Of a DNA stretch of 33,959 bases, positions 19,001 to 26,659 are shown one piece after another. A program made the translations under genes and the position numbers. Source of the DNA: JAHEYG01 sp040403535 (GTDB lineage Bacteria; Bacteroidota; Bacteroidia; B-17B0; Aurantibacillaceae); NCBI GenBank assembly GCA_040403535.1, contig JBBAKL010000030.1:1-33959 (forward strand). The letters are read 5' to 3'. The stretch's first letter is position 1. Each line of letters begins with the position of its first letter. Under the pieces are notes generated by a model. That model was not told the origin of the DNA. It did not search any database and saw only the letters and a list, made by a program, of their open reading frames with translations.

Positions 19001-20420
19001 AACATCGTGCACTGCTTATCCTAACGCCATGGTATTGGATTATATGAAAAACACGGATAGTCAGGATACAAAAACTATGGCAAGGGCAACAGACTTATTA
19101 AATAGTGGATATAAACGATTAACAACGTTTGAAGCCAGTGAAAAAGGTTACGAGTGGTTTGGTGCAAATCCTGCTCACGAAGGTTTAACCGCTTATGGTA
19201 TTATGGAATTTATGGATATGAAAAAAGCCGGACAGGAAATTGATCAGAAGATGTTAGATAGAACAGCCAATTGGTTAATGAGTCATAAAGATGGTAAAGG
19301 CGGGTTTGCGAGAGAAAAACATGCTTACCACGATTTCGGACGAATTAGTGATGATATATTAAACGGTTATATTGTTTACGCGTTAACGGAAGCAGGATAT
19401 AACGATATTAAGAAGGAATTTGAAACTTCTTACAAGAAAGCTGTTGAAACCAAAGATCCCTATTTATTAGCGATGTTAGCCAATGCAGCCTATTCGATGA
19501 ACGATAAAACGAAGGGAAATGAATTGATGGGTATGTTATTAAATAAACAAGCTAAAAATGGTAGTTTCACCGGTTCCACCCATAGTATTACTTACTCTCA
19601 AGGCCAATCGTTAACCATTGAAACAACCGCGTTAAGCATCATGGCAATTTTAAAATCTGAAAATAAAAACACGGCAGCTTTAAATAATGCTTTGCAATTT
19701 TTAACCGGTACACGTAGCGGTTCAGGAGTATTTAGTTCAACACAAGGCACAATTTTAGCTCTTAAATCGTTAACCGAATTTGCAAAGTTCAGTAAAAAAA
19801 CGACCGAAGATGGTACTATTGTGATTTATATTGATGGTAAAAAAGTGAGTGAAAAAGAATACAAAGCCGGCGATAAAGGAGCAATTACTGTTGAAGGTTT
19901 AGAGGCGTTTGTTACCGGTGAAGGCAAACACACAGTTAAAGTTAAGTATGTTGGTGTGAAAACGCCTCTTCCTTATTCAGTAGCGGTTAACTGGAGTACC
20001 AGTTTACCGAAGAGTGATAAAGACTGTGTAATTGATTTACAAACTAAATTAGCTGCCAATAAAGCAAATGTTGGTGAAACTGTTCGTTTAAAATCGGTAA
20101 TTACCAATAAGAAAAATGAAGAAGTGCCGAGCACCATGGCCATTATTGGTATACCTGCAGGCTTTAGCGTTCAGCCTTGGCAGTTAAAAGAATTGCAAGA
20201 GAAAAATGTTTTTGACTACTACGAGATAAAAGGTAACAATATTGCCATTTACTACCGTGGTATGGCACCAAAGGCAGTGAAGGAAATCAATCTGGACTTA
20301 AAAGCTGAAATGCCCGGTGTGTACGAAGCACCTGCCTCAACAGCTTATTTGTACTACATGAATGAATTTAAAACCTGGACCGCTACCGATAAAGTAACCA
20401 TTAGTAAAACGAATTCTTAG
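16005..20420 (+). CDS. alpha-2-macroglobulin family protein with intact thioester motif
   Basis: A 1471-residue envelope protein with an N-terminal hydrophobic segment (AVFALAALTASLFAW). MG1/MG2 start at ~50 (VYLQMDKPFYQPGDDIW, shared by bacterial and animal A2Ms). A carboxypeptidase-regulatory-like insert lies at ~565-605 and a charged Lys/Glu/Ala-rich linker at ~690-750. The A2M domain (~760-830; YWNPNV, FFTSDDITSFRTTIEG) is followed by the thioester domain with G995-C996-F-E998-Q999, whose Cys and Gln form the internal thioester, and a helical toroid (GLTAYGIMEF, NGYIVYALTEAG). A receptor-like domain ends the protein. A2Ms trap attacking proteases by covalent attachment. No lipobox is evident, so it may be periplasmic or anchored by its N-terminal helix. 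The usual pbpC partner is absent. Confidence 0.93.
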   Translation: MPSIKNKKFSAVFALAALTASLFAWITPASYYQDIIENDLIKSVKKKLTEFNTHAPEDRVYLQMDKPFYQPGDDIWLAAYVRDGLSLKASEKSDIVHVELISPKGTVEKKINLISKNGKAAGDFKLDKEALGGLYKIRAYTNWMRNVSADNYFEKEIHVQDVILPNLKMKLDFERKAFGAGDEVVAKLELNTNENKPLADYKIKVVGNLNGQKFIEKANMTDENGMRYIKFNLPKELKTNDGLLNVMIDYNGSTESISRSIPIVLNKIDFTLFPEGGDMISGVQNNVAFKALNEFGKPADVEGDVVDANGAKVCSFTSFHQGMGAFAITPKKGSDYFVKITKPEGIKETYKLPEALNRGYAMSVDNSKDREVAVNIYSTEQEELSVVAQVRGKMYYSTVVNAKSGSNKFVFSTQAFPVGVSQITLFDSKGIARAERLAFVNKDKQLKISVETEKEKYLPREKVKMTITVRDEKGLPMPANLSMSVVNDQLLSFADDKSGNILSQLLLQQDLKGKIEEPAFYFNTKEPKADKALDYLLMTSGWRRFTWEKVMENELPVINYLGERALIGGTIYNGENAQPMAGVKVKVLNGVEVETDVNGKFLLKKIDLVSPVSLAFNYEGYYSQNQYIQDYNQNMVLYMYKKYYNYYKHTGKSRTRLKSSQVWEDEQIPSAAMGVGKREMLVEQPPMLANVNPVKKMNQPMGQAKPLSEAAKGKVKEEAKADKDAKLEVAASSVADRRFDNKRAHDDMENENFQQQIQVYYRARQFYTPKYENQQNVNVRTDFRNTIYWNPNVEVGYSGKKTIEFFTSDDITSFRTTIEGLSNDGSIGRIEKNFFTQLPFAMSTKIPVEVATEDFVSIPLTLKNNTNGPLGGVISITAPDGLKELATIPAAQTIMPGVAKTIYLDYKVLDKIGYGEFVIGFKACGLGDEFKQKIKIAPKGFPTQVSFSGQEIEKEYTFEINKLVNGSLKATFTAFPNVLSDLMKGVEGILQEPYGCFEQTSCTAYPNAMVLDYMKNTDSQDTKTMARATDLLNSGYKRLTTFEASEKGYEWFGANPAHEGLTAYGIMEFMDMKKAGQEIDQKMLDRTANWLMSHKDGKGGFAREKHAYHDFGRISDDILNGYIVYALTEAGYNDIKKEFETSYKKAVETKDPYLLAMLANAAYSMNDKTKGNELMGMLLNKQAKNGSFTGSTHSITYSQGQSLTIETTALSIMAILKSENKNTAALNNALQFLTGTRSGSGVFSSTQGTILALKSLTEFAKFSKKTTEDGTIVIYIDGKKVSEKEYKAGDKGAITVEGLEAFVTGEGKHTVKVKYVGVKTPLPYSVAVNWSTSLPKSDKDCVIDLQTKLAANKANVGETVRLKSVITNKKNEEVPSTMAIIGIPAGFSVQPWQLKELQEKNVFDYYEIKGNNIAIYYRGMAPKAVKEINLDLKAEMPGVYEAPASTAYLYYMNEFKTWTATDKVTISKTNS

Positions 20421-20481
20421 ATGAGTTCAGTCGCTGATCTCAGTTGCTATCGGGAGGAAGCGCCGAATAGAATTAAAGAAA

Positions 20482-20892
20482 ATGAAAACAAATAATAAAT
20501 ACCCAATTGATAAGAAGAGAATATTTCTCTTCTTATTTTTTTTGTTTTTCGCAGTGGTTTCGAATGCCTCAGTGATTCCTAAAGATTCTCTTAAGTCTAA
20601 ATATGACATTAACGATCCGCGCAACCCAAATTGTCCATGTCATAAATACCAAAAGCAGGCAGATGATGAATACAAAAACTGGTTAAAGAATCAGGCCAGA
20701 GAGAAGGGTGTAAATGTGAGTTCGTTAGATAAACGGGAAGACAGAGAAATAAATAAGAATCTATTCAGTTTATTCAGGATTAAATTAAAAAGAAAAAACA
20801 AATCCCATCCGAAGTTAATAAGGCGAATCGATTTTAAGCACATTAAATTTTGGAAACGCAGAACTCGAACGGATGCTTGTTTTCACTGGTAA
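20482..20892 (+). CDS. small secreted basic protein, hypothetical
   Basis: A 136-residue protein with a clear signal peptide (basic PIDKKR, then FLFLFFLFFAVVSNAS, cleavage near residue 30). The mature part has a Cys/His cluster NPNCPCHKYQKQADDEY and a very basic C-terminal half (KLKRKNKSHPK, FWKRRTRT) ending in CFHW. I know no assigned function. It starts 61 nt after the A2M stop and may be co-transcribed with it. Its TAA abuts the stop of the convergent MCE gene with no intervening base. Confidence 0.7.
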   Translation: MKTNNKYPIDKKRIFLFLFFLFFAVVSNASVIPKDSLKSKYDINDPRNPNCPCHKYQKQADDEYKNWLKNQAREKGVNVSSLDKREDREINKNLFSLFRIKLKRKNKSHPKLIRRIDFKHIKFWKRRTRTDACFHW

Positions 20893-21867
20893 CTACTTTT
20901 TCTTATCTTCAGAAGCTTTTTTCTTGAAGTATTTACGTAATAAAATATTGTGTTTAAGAGCCTCCATGTTGTCGTTAAAGCCACCTGCACCTTGATCAAT
21001 ATTTTTCATGGCTGATTTAAGGTCTTTCACAAACATGGTATCCATAATCAGCATACCTAAAGTTCCTTCGTTGGTGTTAAGACTTTTGGATACTTTTGTT
21101 AAATCCCCGGTTATTACGGCCATGTTATCACTAGCTACATTTAATTTTACAAGTGTATGATCCAACTTCGTTGAGAAAGTAGTGTCCGTTATTAAAGAAC
21201 CAATTAGCCCTTTTCCGTTTTTTATGTCTTTTGTTAAGTTATGTAAGTCACCAATCACAACAGCGGCATTGCTTCCTGCCATTTTAATATTAACTACAGC
21301 CTGTTTTACATTTTCCGCAACAACAGTATCCATCAATAAACTCCACAAGGTGTTTCGGCTGTTTATCTTATGAGCAATGTTTTTTAAGTCGGTAGTAATA
21401 TTTTTAATGTTATCGTTGGTGGTACTTAATGTTCTTACCATTTCATCGGTTTCAATTGGTCGGAGTGATGTAATCTGATCACCGTCTTCAATGCTTGCAC
21501 CGGGTTTTTCGTTTTTAGGCGCGTTAATATTCACCAGTTTATTTCCCATTAAACCATCTGTACCAACAGAAGCAACCGAATTTTTTTTAATGAATTGCTT
21601 TACCTTATCTTCAATCAGCATAACAACGCGCACAGATGAGTCGGAAATTATCTCTACACTTTCAACTGTTCCAACATTAATACCGGAGAAGCGTACGTTG
21701 TTTCCCGACATCAATCCGTTTACATTATAAAAATCCGCACTAACTCTAAAAGTGTTGCTAAATAAACTCTTTTTAGCGCCAATAAAATACAGCATAATGA
21801 TCAGAAAAACTGTACCAGCAAGTACAAATACTCCTAATCTTAAATTTCTATTCATTTCGTTTGCCAT
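20893..21867 (-). CDS. mlaD: MCE-family lipid-transport substrate-binding protein (MlaD-like)
   Basis: A 324-residue protein with one N-terminal membrane anchor (GVFVLAGTVFLIIMLYFIG, ~residues 12-30) and an MCE domain just after (YNVNGLMSGNNVRFSGINVGTV; VGTDGLMGNKLVNI). A helical tail then carries repeated TTDLKNIA, VIGDLHNLTKDI and VITGDLTKVSKSL segments, as in MCE proteins of MlaEFD-type importers. MCE proteins form rings that pass phospholipids between outer and inner membranes. I chose ATG 21867, one base after the mlaF stop. An in-frame upstream start at 21951 would overlap mlaF by 83 bp and lacks MCE-family sequence. Third gene of a minus-strand mlaE-mlaF-mlaD operon. Confidence 0.92.
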   Translation of the reverse strand: MANEMNRNLRLGVFVLAGTVFLIIMLYFIGAKKSLFSNTFRVSADFYNVNGLMSGNNVRFSGINVGTVESVEIISDSSVRVVMLIEDKVKQFIKKNSVASVGTDGLMGNKLVNINAPKNEKPGASIEDGDQITSLRPIETDEMVRTLSTTNDNIKNITTDLKNIAHKINSRNTLWSLLMDTVVAENVKQAVVNIKMAGSNAAVVIGDLHNLTKDIKNGKGLIGSLITDTTFSTKLDHTLVKLNVASDNMAVITGDLTKVSKSLNTNEGTLGMLIMDTMFVKDLKSAMKNIDQGAGGFNDNMEALKHNILLRKYFKKKASEDKKK

Positions 21868-21868
21868 G

Positions 21869-22639
21869 TTATTCAAAAAATTGTTTAATTCTTGTATCAG
21901 TCGATTCCTGTAATTCTTTAAAAGTTCCTTCTGCGTAATTTTTACCGTCAATAAGCATCACTAATTTGTCAGCAGCAATTTTTACGCAATTGATATCATG
22001 TGAAATTATGATTGAGGAAGTGTTGTAGCGTTTTTGTACTTCCACCATCAAATTACTTATTTCTCTGCTGGTAATGGGATCTAAGCCGGTAGTTGGCTCA
22101 TCATATAAAATAATTTCAGGTTTTAAAATTAATGTGCGTGCTATACTGATTCGTTTGCGCATACCACCGGATAGTTCAGAGGGCATCATGTCAACTGTGT
22201 GGCCTAACCCAACAGCTTCCAATGCTTCCATCACTAATTCATTTACGTCGCGTTTTTCGTTTTTCATCCAGTGACGTCGTAACGGAAATTCTAAATTTTC
22301 TCTTACGGTCATAGAATCGTACAGCGCGTTACTCTGAAATAAAAAACCAACTTTCACACGCATTAAATCTAATTCTTCGTGGTTTAATTCCGGAACATTT
22401 TCACCAAGAACGTTTATACTCCCTGAGTCAGGATACATTAATCCGATGATGCATTTAATTAACACAGATTTTCCTGATCCTGATTTTCCTAAAACTGCAA
22501 CACTTGTTCCTTTTTTTAAATCAAAAGTAAAATCATTTAATACGTGATTGTTTCCAAATGATTTAAATAGATGTCTGATAGAAATAACATTTTCTATAGC
22601 TGCTTCTTTGGAGATATGTTGTGTTTCTTCTTTCAGCAT
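21869..22639 (-). CDS. mlaF: ABC transporter ATPase, MlaF-type
   Basis: A 256-residue nucleotide-binding domain. Walker A GKSGSGKS (residues 51-58), the Q-loop in GFLFQSNAL, the ABC signature LSGGMRKR, Walker B IILYDEPTTGLDP and the H-loop IIISHD are all intact, so it should hydrolyse ATP. The signature form with Met after SGG is typical of MlaF ATPases. It powers the permease encoded upstream and the MCE protein encoded downstream. Its start codon overlaps the mlaE stop by one base (TAATG), indicating translational coupling. Confidence 0.95.
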   Translation of the reverse strand: MLKEETQHISKEAAIENVISIRHLFKSFGNNHVLNDFTFDLKKGTSVAVLGKSGSGKSVLIKCIIGLMYPDSGSINVLGENVPELNHEELDLMRVKVGFLFQSNALYDSMTVRENLEFPLRRHWMKNEKRDVNELVMEALEAVGLGHTVDMMPSELSGGMRKRISIARTLILKPEIILYDEPTTGLDPITSREISNLMVEVQKRYNTSSIIISHDINCVKIAADKLVMLIDGKNYAEGTFKELQESTDTRIKQFFE

Positions 22640-23409
22640 TATGTTAATCCTAAAACATCAGCAATTTGTACGGCAATTAAGTCGATAACAAAAACCAATA
22701 ACGAAGCTACAACTACGGCAGAATTAGCAGAGCGACCAACACCTTCTGTTCCTTTACTGGTAGTATAGCCTTTATAACAACCAATTATTCCAATATCGAA
22801 GCCAAAGAAAAATGTTTTTAATACAGCAGGAAGTAAATCTGAATAGGTGTTGGTTTCAAATACCTGATTCCAGAATAGCTGCCAACTCACAACACCATGT
22901 ATGTTACAGCCTAAGTATGCACCATATAACGAAATGGCGTCGGCAAGAACAGCAAGAATCGGAACCATTAAAATAGCAGCGAAAACACGGGTAACTACTA
23001 AATATTTGAATGGATTTGTTCCGGATACCTCCATGGCGTCAATCTGTTCAGTTACACGCATCGATCCCAATTCGGCACCCATACTCGAACCAATTTTACC
23101 TGCACATATCAGGGCGGTAATTACGGGCGCTATTTCGCGGATTAATGAAATAGATACCATTTTTGGAAGCCATGCTTCAGCGCCAAATTCCACTAATGTA
23201 GGCCTAGACTGCATGGTAATTACCAAACCCATAATAAAGGCGGTAACTCCAACTAGTCCCAGTGATTTATAGCCAATAAAATAACATTGTTTTAAAAACT
23301 CGGCAAATTCATAGCGCGGACGGAAACATTCTTTAAAAAAGCGTCCCGAAAAAGCAGCGATTTCGCCTGCTTCCTGTAAAAACTCCTTAAATGCCGTGTT
23401 TTTTGCCAT
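22639..23409 (-). CDS. mlaE: ABC transporter permease, MlaE-type
   Basis: A 256-residue inner-membrane permease of the MlaE/DUF140 family. It has an N-terminal interfacial helix and about five membrane helices. Family motifs: GLVITMQ, the conserved coupling region REIAPVITALICAGKIGSSMGAELG followed by VTEQIDAMEVSGTNP, and VPILAVLADAISLYGAYLG. First gene of the mlaEFD operon. No mlaB or mlaC homologue is encoded next to it, which is common outside Proteobacteria. Confidence 0.95.
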   Translation of the reverse strand: MAKNTAFKEFLQEAGEIAAFSGRFFKECFRPRYEFAEFLKQCYFIGYKSLGLVGVTAFIMGLVITMQSRPTLVEFGAEAWLPKMVSISLIREIAPVITALICAGKIGSSMGAELGSMRVTEQIDAMEVSGTNPFKYLVVTRVFAAILMVPILAVLADAISLYGAYLGCNIHGVVSWQLFWNQVFETNTYSDLLPAVLKTFFFGFDIGIIGCYKGYTTSKGTEGVGRSANSAVVVASLLVFVIDLIAVQIADVLGLT

Positions 23410-23452
23410 GTGTGCTAATTTCCGATTTTCCTGTACAAAAATCTTTATTGTA

Positions 23453-23487
23453 ATCAGTAATTATACTGATAAAAATCAGAATTCTGA
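23453..23487. repeat. two dyads between the amidase and mlaE
   Basis: ATCAGT-AATTAT-ACTGAT (23453-23470) is a 6-bp hairpin. TCAGAATTCTGA (23476-23487) is a perfect 12-bp palindrome. They lie just downstream of the amidase stop and ~45-80 bp upstream of mlaE on the minus strand, so could be an operator for mlaEFD or part of the amidase terminator. Confidence 0.4.
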
Positions 23488-23520
23488 AAGGATTTAATCA
23501 AAAATAATGAATAAATAATA

Positions 23521-26500
23521 TTATTGTTTGGTGAGCTTGTAATAAGCTTGTTTTTCGGAGTTGCTAATTTGCAGAGTATATAACCCATCACTTAATCCGG
23601 AAGTATTAATTGTCGTAATGCCTTGGATTATTTCTGATTGATATACTACCTTGCCCAGTATGTCAATCAGTTTAATCTCCGCTTCATTCCATTCAGAATT
23701 GATTAACTGAATTTGCAATGAATTCTGGAAAGGATTTGGATACACTTTTAATCCCCCGGTATATCCTATTGTTTCAATACCGGAAAAAATACAGGTTGTG
23801 TCTGCTTTTTGTCCATTACTGCTCACTATATTGCTAAGTAACCCTGCGCCATTTTCAGCTTGTACATTAATATAATAATTGGTGTTATGTGTTAATGTTA
23901 AACTTTTGCTAGTAACGGATGTACTTCCCCAATTGTTGGTCCAGTTTAAAACATTGGTTGACCCCGGTGTTGTACCAATAGAATACCAATATTTCGATAT
24001 GGCAGAATTACTATCTGCTGCTGCGCTCCAGTTTGCCTGTAAAGAATCTTTTGTACAAGCAATGCCAATATCACTTCCGTTACCATCATTCACAAATATT
24101 AAATTAGATGGTGGTGTCCAGTCAACATTTAAATCATGATAATAGATTGCGGATAAATTTCCTGCTGAATCCTGATTGATGGATTTTATTTTGGCACTGA
24201 ATTGTGTTGGGTTTGGATTCTGATACCGGATATCAAATGCGTTACCTGTTCCCATGGTTACGTTTACCGTAGATGCTCGTGAACGGTACACTTTAATTTC
24301 ATCGATACTGAATTTACAATTACCACTTCTGAAAGAGATAAATCCACCAGTCGAATACGGAGTAGGGTCAGTCCATGTTGCTACTAAACTATTGTTCATG
24401 TAAACCGACATTTTTCCGGTAATTCGGTCATAAATAACTTTAATGTCGTACCATTGTGCAGCGTTAAATGAAAGTGCCTGATCTAATTTTGGCAATCCGA
24501 AAACATTGTTAACCACTTTGTAAATCTGAATTTTCTGATCATCTAAGCGGAACCACACGAAGTAAGAATTGTTGCGGTTGGTGCTATCGGGATTGTCACA
24601 GAAAAAATGTAATCCGGCTCGGCGATTTGTACCCGATCCTTCGAACTTAGCCAGGAAATGATACAAGTAACGGTTCGATAAGTTTTGCGTTAATGGCGCG
24701 TAAATATTGGTGTTTCCGGCAGCAGTGCTGGTTTCGTCAGTTTGTACTAAGGCATTTCCGTTGATGGTCCATGTTCCGGTTTTTTGTGTCCATTCCGGGT
24801 GAATGGCATTGTCAAAGTTATCTGCGAAAAAGCCACGGGTGTAATTGGCACGCCATTCCGATCCGTTAAAGTCTATTACCTGATAGTATCCTTTTTCAAC
24901 TCCTGATCCACCGGTATTGTCTTTGTCTGTTACTGTAGCGGTGAAAGCGGCAGTTTTCCAGGCACCGGAAGTGGTAACAGAAGTGGTTGGAGCTATAATG
25001 TCAGGGGAGGAGGTTACCGCTACGTTAGTTGTATAACTGGCTACCCATCCACTTGCCAAGGTTGCGCAATCGCTTCTGAATTCTACCAGTAAACTATCGT
25101 TAGTAGAGGTAATAGGACCGGGATTAACGGTTCCTGAATATTTTCCGATAAGTGGAGAGTATATACTTCCTCCGTCATAAATAAAAAGATAATCGTAATT
25201 TTTTTCGGTATTAAATGAGGTGAAACTTAAAGTAATGTTTGTGGCTCCGGGTTTTGTAAATAGCCAAAGTTTACGTTCGTCATTTGTGTAGTTGGCTGAT
25301 GCGCCTCCCGAATCGTAAAAATTACCGGCAGATGCTGTGTAAGTAGTTACAGTGTATGTGTTATTAACTAGCTTATAGAATTTTTCCCAGTTCCAATTGG
25401 GTCCAGGATCGGTATGCGTTTGGTTAGGATACATCTGATGGCCTTTTATTTTCACACATGAGCCTTGTAAGCATTGTGAGGTAGTGCCGGAGCAGCTTGG
25501 TCCAAAATAGGTGCGCAATGGGTTAATGCTGTTGCTGGTGCACATATCGCGAACTAGGGCTGCGGAAGAGTTGTACATAGCGTTGGTAAACCAAGAACTG
25601 TTATTGATATACCCCTCGTGTTCTATTCCTAAAGTATATGGATTCTCTGAACCAACATGCCAGGCTTTATCCGATTCATATACCATTTGTGTTACTTGTC
25701 CGTCTGAACTTCTGATAACATAATGTGCAGAAGCATTGGCATTACAATTTTTAAACCATGAAATACAACCCGAATAGGAACCTTCAACAAAGTGAATGGT
25801 AACAGCTGATATTTGTGTACCTGATCGTGAGCTGAAATTGCAGGTAGTAGGATTCCAAATTCCTGCCGGATAATCGGGTGATAAAACAGATAATGTACCG
25901 GCCTTATAGCTATTTCCGTTTTGTGAATGAATGTTTTGCGGGCTTACGGTAACATGTTTTGAGCTTAGTACCGAAAAATTATTCCCAAAAATTCCCTCAA
26001 GATTTAATTGATAATCCGGAAAGTTATACGCGTCCTGAAATTCTCCGTTATTTAAAAACCAAAATAACTGGTACAAATGACTGTTCATAACAAAATCATT
26101 TAACAAGTCGTTTGAAACAGGTAATTCACTTAATTCAACGAAAATGGGAATATATTCGGCAGGATTTTTAGAAAACAAATTGTGATGCATTTGTAATTTA
26201 TGAAATGCAGCAGCATAGGCAAGAATGGAGGTTTCAGCATTTTGTTCAATTGCTTTGGTGGCAAATCCGGATAATTGTGAAACTACGTGTAAGTTGCTTC
26301 TGAAATAATTTTTCCCATCGTTAAATAATCCCATTACCGAACAGGCTTTAGGCAGCCCCGCACAGCTGGCTTCTTCGTTACTTAAATGTGTAAATCGGGT
26401 TTGAGTCCAGGCAACAGCTTCTAATATTCCTTTCGGAACAGAAGGGTATAGCGAATATGCTTTATTAAAGGAATGCGTATAAGGATTTTCAACCGTCAAT

Positions 26501-26559
26501 TCGGAAGCTGAAGTGACAGTAAAAATGAAAAGAAAAATAAACGATAAAAACCGATTCAT
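23521..26559 (-). CDS. secreted peptidoglycan amidase with lysozyme-like N-domain, CUB domain and T9SS type A signal
   Basis: A 1012-residue secreted protein. The signal peptide is ~1-18. Residues ~25-130 resemble a lysozyme/SLT-like domain (VPKGILEAVAWTQTRFTHL, KACSVMGLF), but the usual Glu-Ser motif is not obvious. An Amidase_2 (N-acetylmuramoyl-L-alanine amidase) domain lies at ~225-400. It has candidate zinc ligands in TIHFVEG and in KGHQMYPNQTHTDPGPNW, plus SAHYVI and GIEHEG. A CUB-like domain (~405-510; SGGASANYTNDE, YDYLFIYDGG) and a LamG-like/beta-sandwich region (~570-770) follow, then a fibronectin III-like domain (~830-910). The C-terminal Por_Secre_tail (LKVYPNPFQNSLQI ... GLYTLQI) directs T9SS export. 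It should cut peptidoglycan outside the cell, either its own or that of other bacteria. Confidence 0.9.
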   Translation of the reverse strand: MNRFLSFIFLFIFTVTSASELTVENPYTHSFNKAYSLYPSVPKGILEAVAWTQTRFTHLSNEEASCAGLPKACSVMGLFNDGKNYFRSNLHVVSQLSGFATKAIEQNAETSILAYAAAFHKLQMHHNLFSKNPAEYIPIFVELSELPVSNDLLNDFVMNSHLYQLFWFLNNGEFQDAYNFPDYQLNLEGIFGNNFSVLSSKHVTVSPQNIHSQNGNSYKAGTLSVLSPDYPAGIWNPTTCNFSSRSGTQISAVTIHFVEGSYSGCISWFKNCNANASAHYVIRSSDGQVTQMVYESDKAWHVGSENPYTLGIEHEGYINNSSWFTNAMYNSSAALVRDMCTSNSINPLRTYFGPSCSGTTSQCLQGSCVKIKGHQMYPNQTHTDPGPNWNWEKFYKLVNNTYTVTTYTASAGNFYDSGGASANYTNDERKLWLFTKPGATNITLSFTSFNTEKNYDYLFIYDGGSIYSPLIGKYSGTVNPGPITSTNDSLLVEFRSDCATLASGWVASYTTNVAVTSSPDIIAPTTSVTTSGAWKTAAFTATVTDKDNTGGSGVEKGYYQVIDFNGSEWRANYTRGFFADNFDNAIHPEWTQKTGTWTINGNALVQTDETSTAAGNTNIYAPLTQNLSNRYLYHFLAKFEGSGTNRRAGLHFFCDNPDSTNRNNSYFVWFRLDDQKIQIYKVVNNVFGLPKLDQALSFNAAQWYDIKVIYDRITGKMSVYMNNSLVATWTDPTPYSTGGFISFRSGNCKFSIDEIKVYRSRASTVNVTMGTGNAFDIRYQNPNPTQFSAKIKSINQDSAGNLSAIYYHDLNVDWTPPSNLIFVNDGNGSDIGIACTKDSLQANWSAAADSNSAISKYWYSIGTTPGSTNVLNWTNNWGSTSVTSKSLTLTHNTNYYINVQAENGAGLLSNIVSSNGQKADTTCIFSGIETIGYTGGLKVYPNPFQNSLQIQLINSEWNEAEIKLIDILGKVVYQSEIIQGITTINTSGLSDGLYTLQISNSEKQAYYKLTKQ

Positions 26560-26578
26560 AAAATATGGATTAGCTTTA

Positions 26579-26586
26579 CAAAAGTA
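26579..26586 (-). promoter_or_regulatory. candidate Bacteroidota -7 promoter box for the amidase
   Basis: TACTTTTG on the minus strand matches the TAnnTTTG consensus 20 bp upstream of the amidase ATG. No well-spaced -33 TTG element was found, so this is only a half match. Confidence 0.35.
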
Positions 26587-26642
26587 AGTTATTTACCAAT
26601 GTAACTTTAAACGGAATCACAGGATTTACTGTTAATTAAATC

Positions 26643-26659
26643 ACTAAAACGATTTTAGT
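26643..26659 (-). terminator. candidate hairpin at the end of amn-meaB
   Basis: ACTAAAA-TCG-TTTTAGT on the minus strand is a perfect 7-bp stem with a 3-nt loop overlapping the meaB stop codon. It is followed by GATTTAATT rather than a run of T, so terminator function is uncertain. Confidence 0.35.

Noticed and set aside
21868..21951. Longer start for the MCE gene at 21951
   Set aside because: It would overlap mlaF by 83 bp, and the added residues are not typical of MCE proteins; ATG at 21867 follows the mlaF stop by one base.
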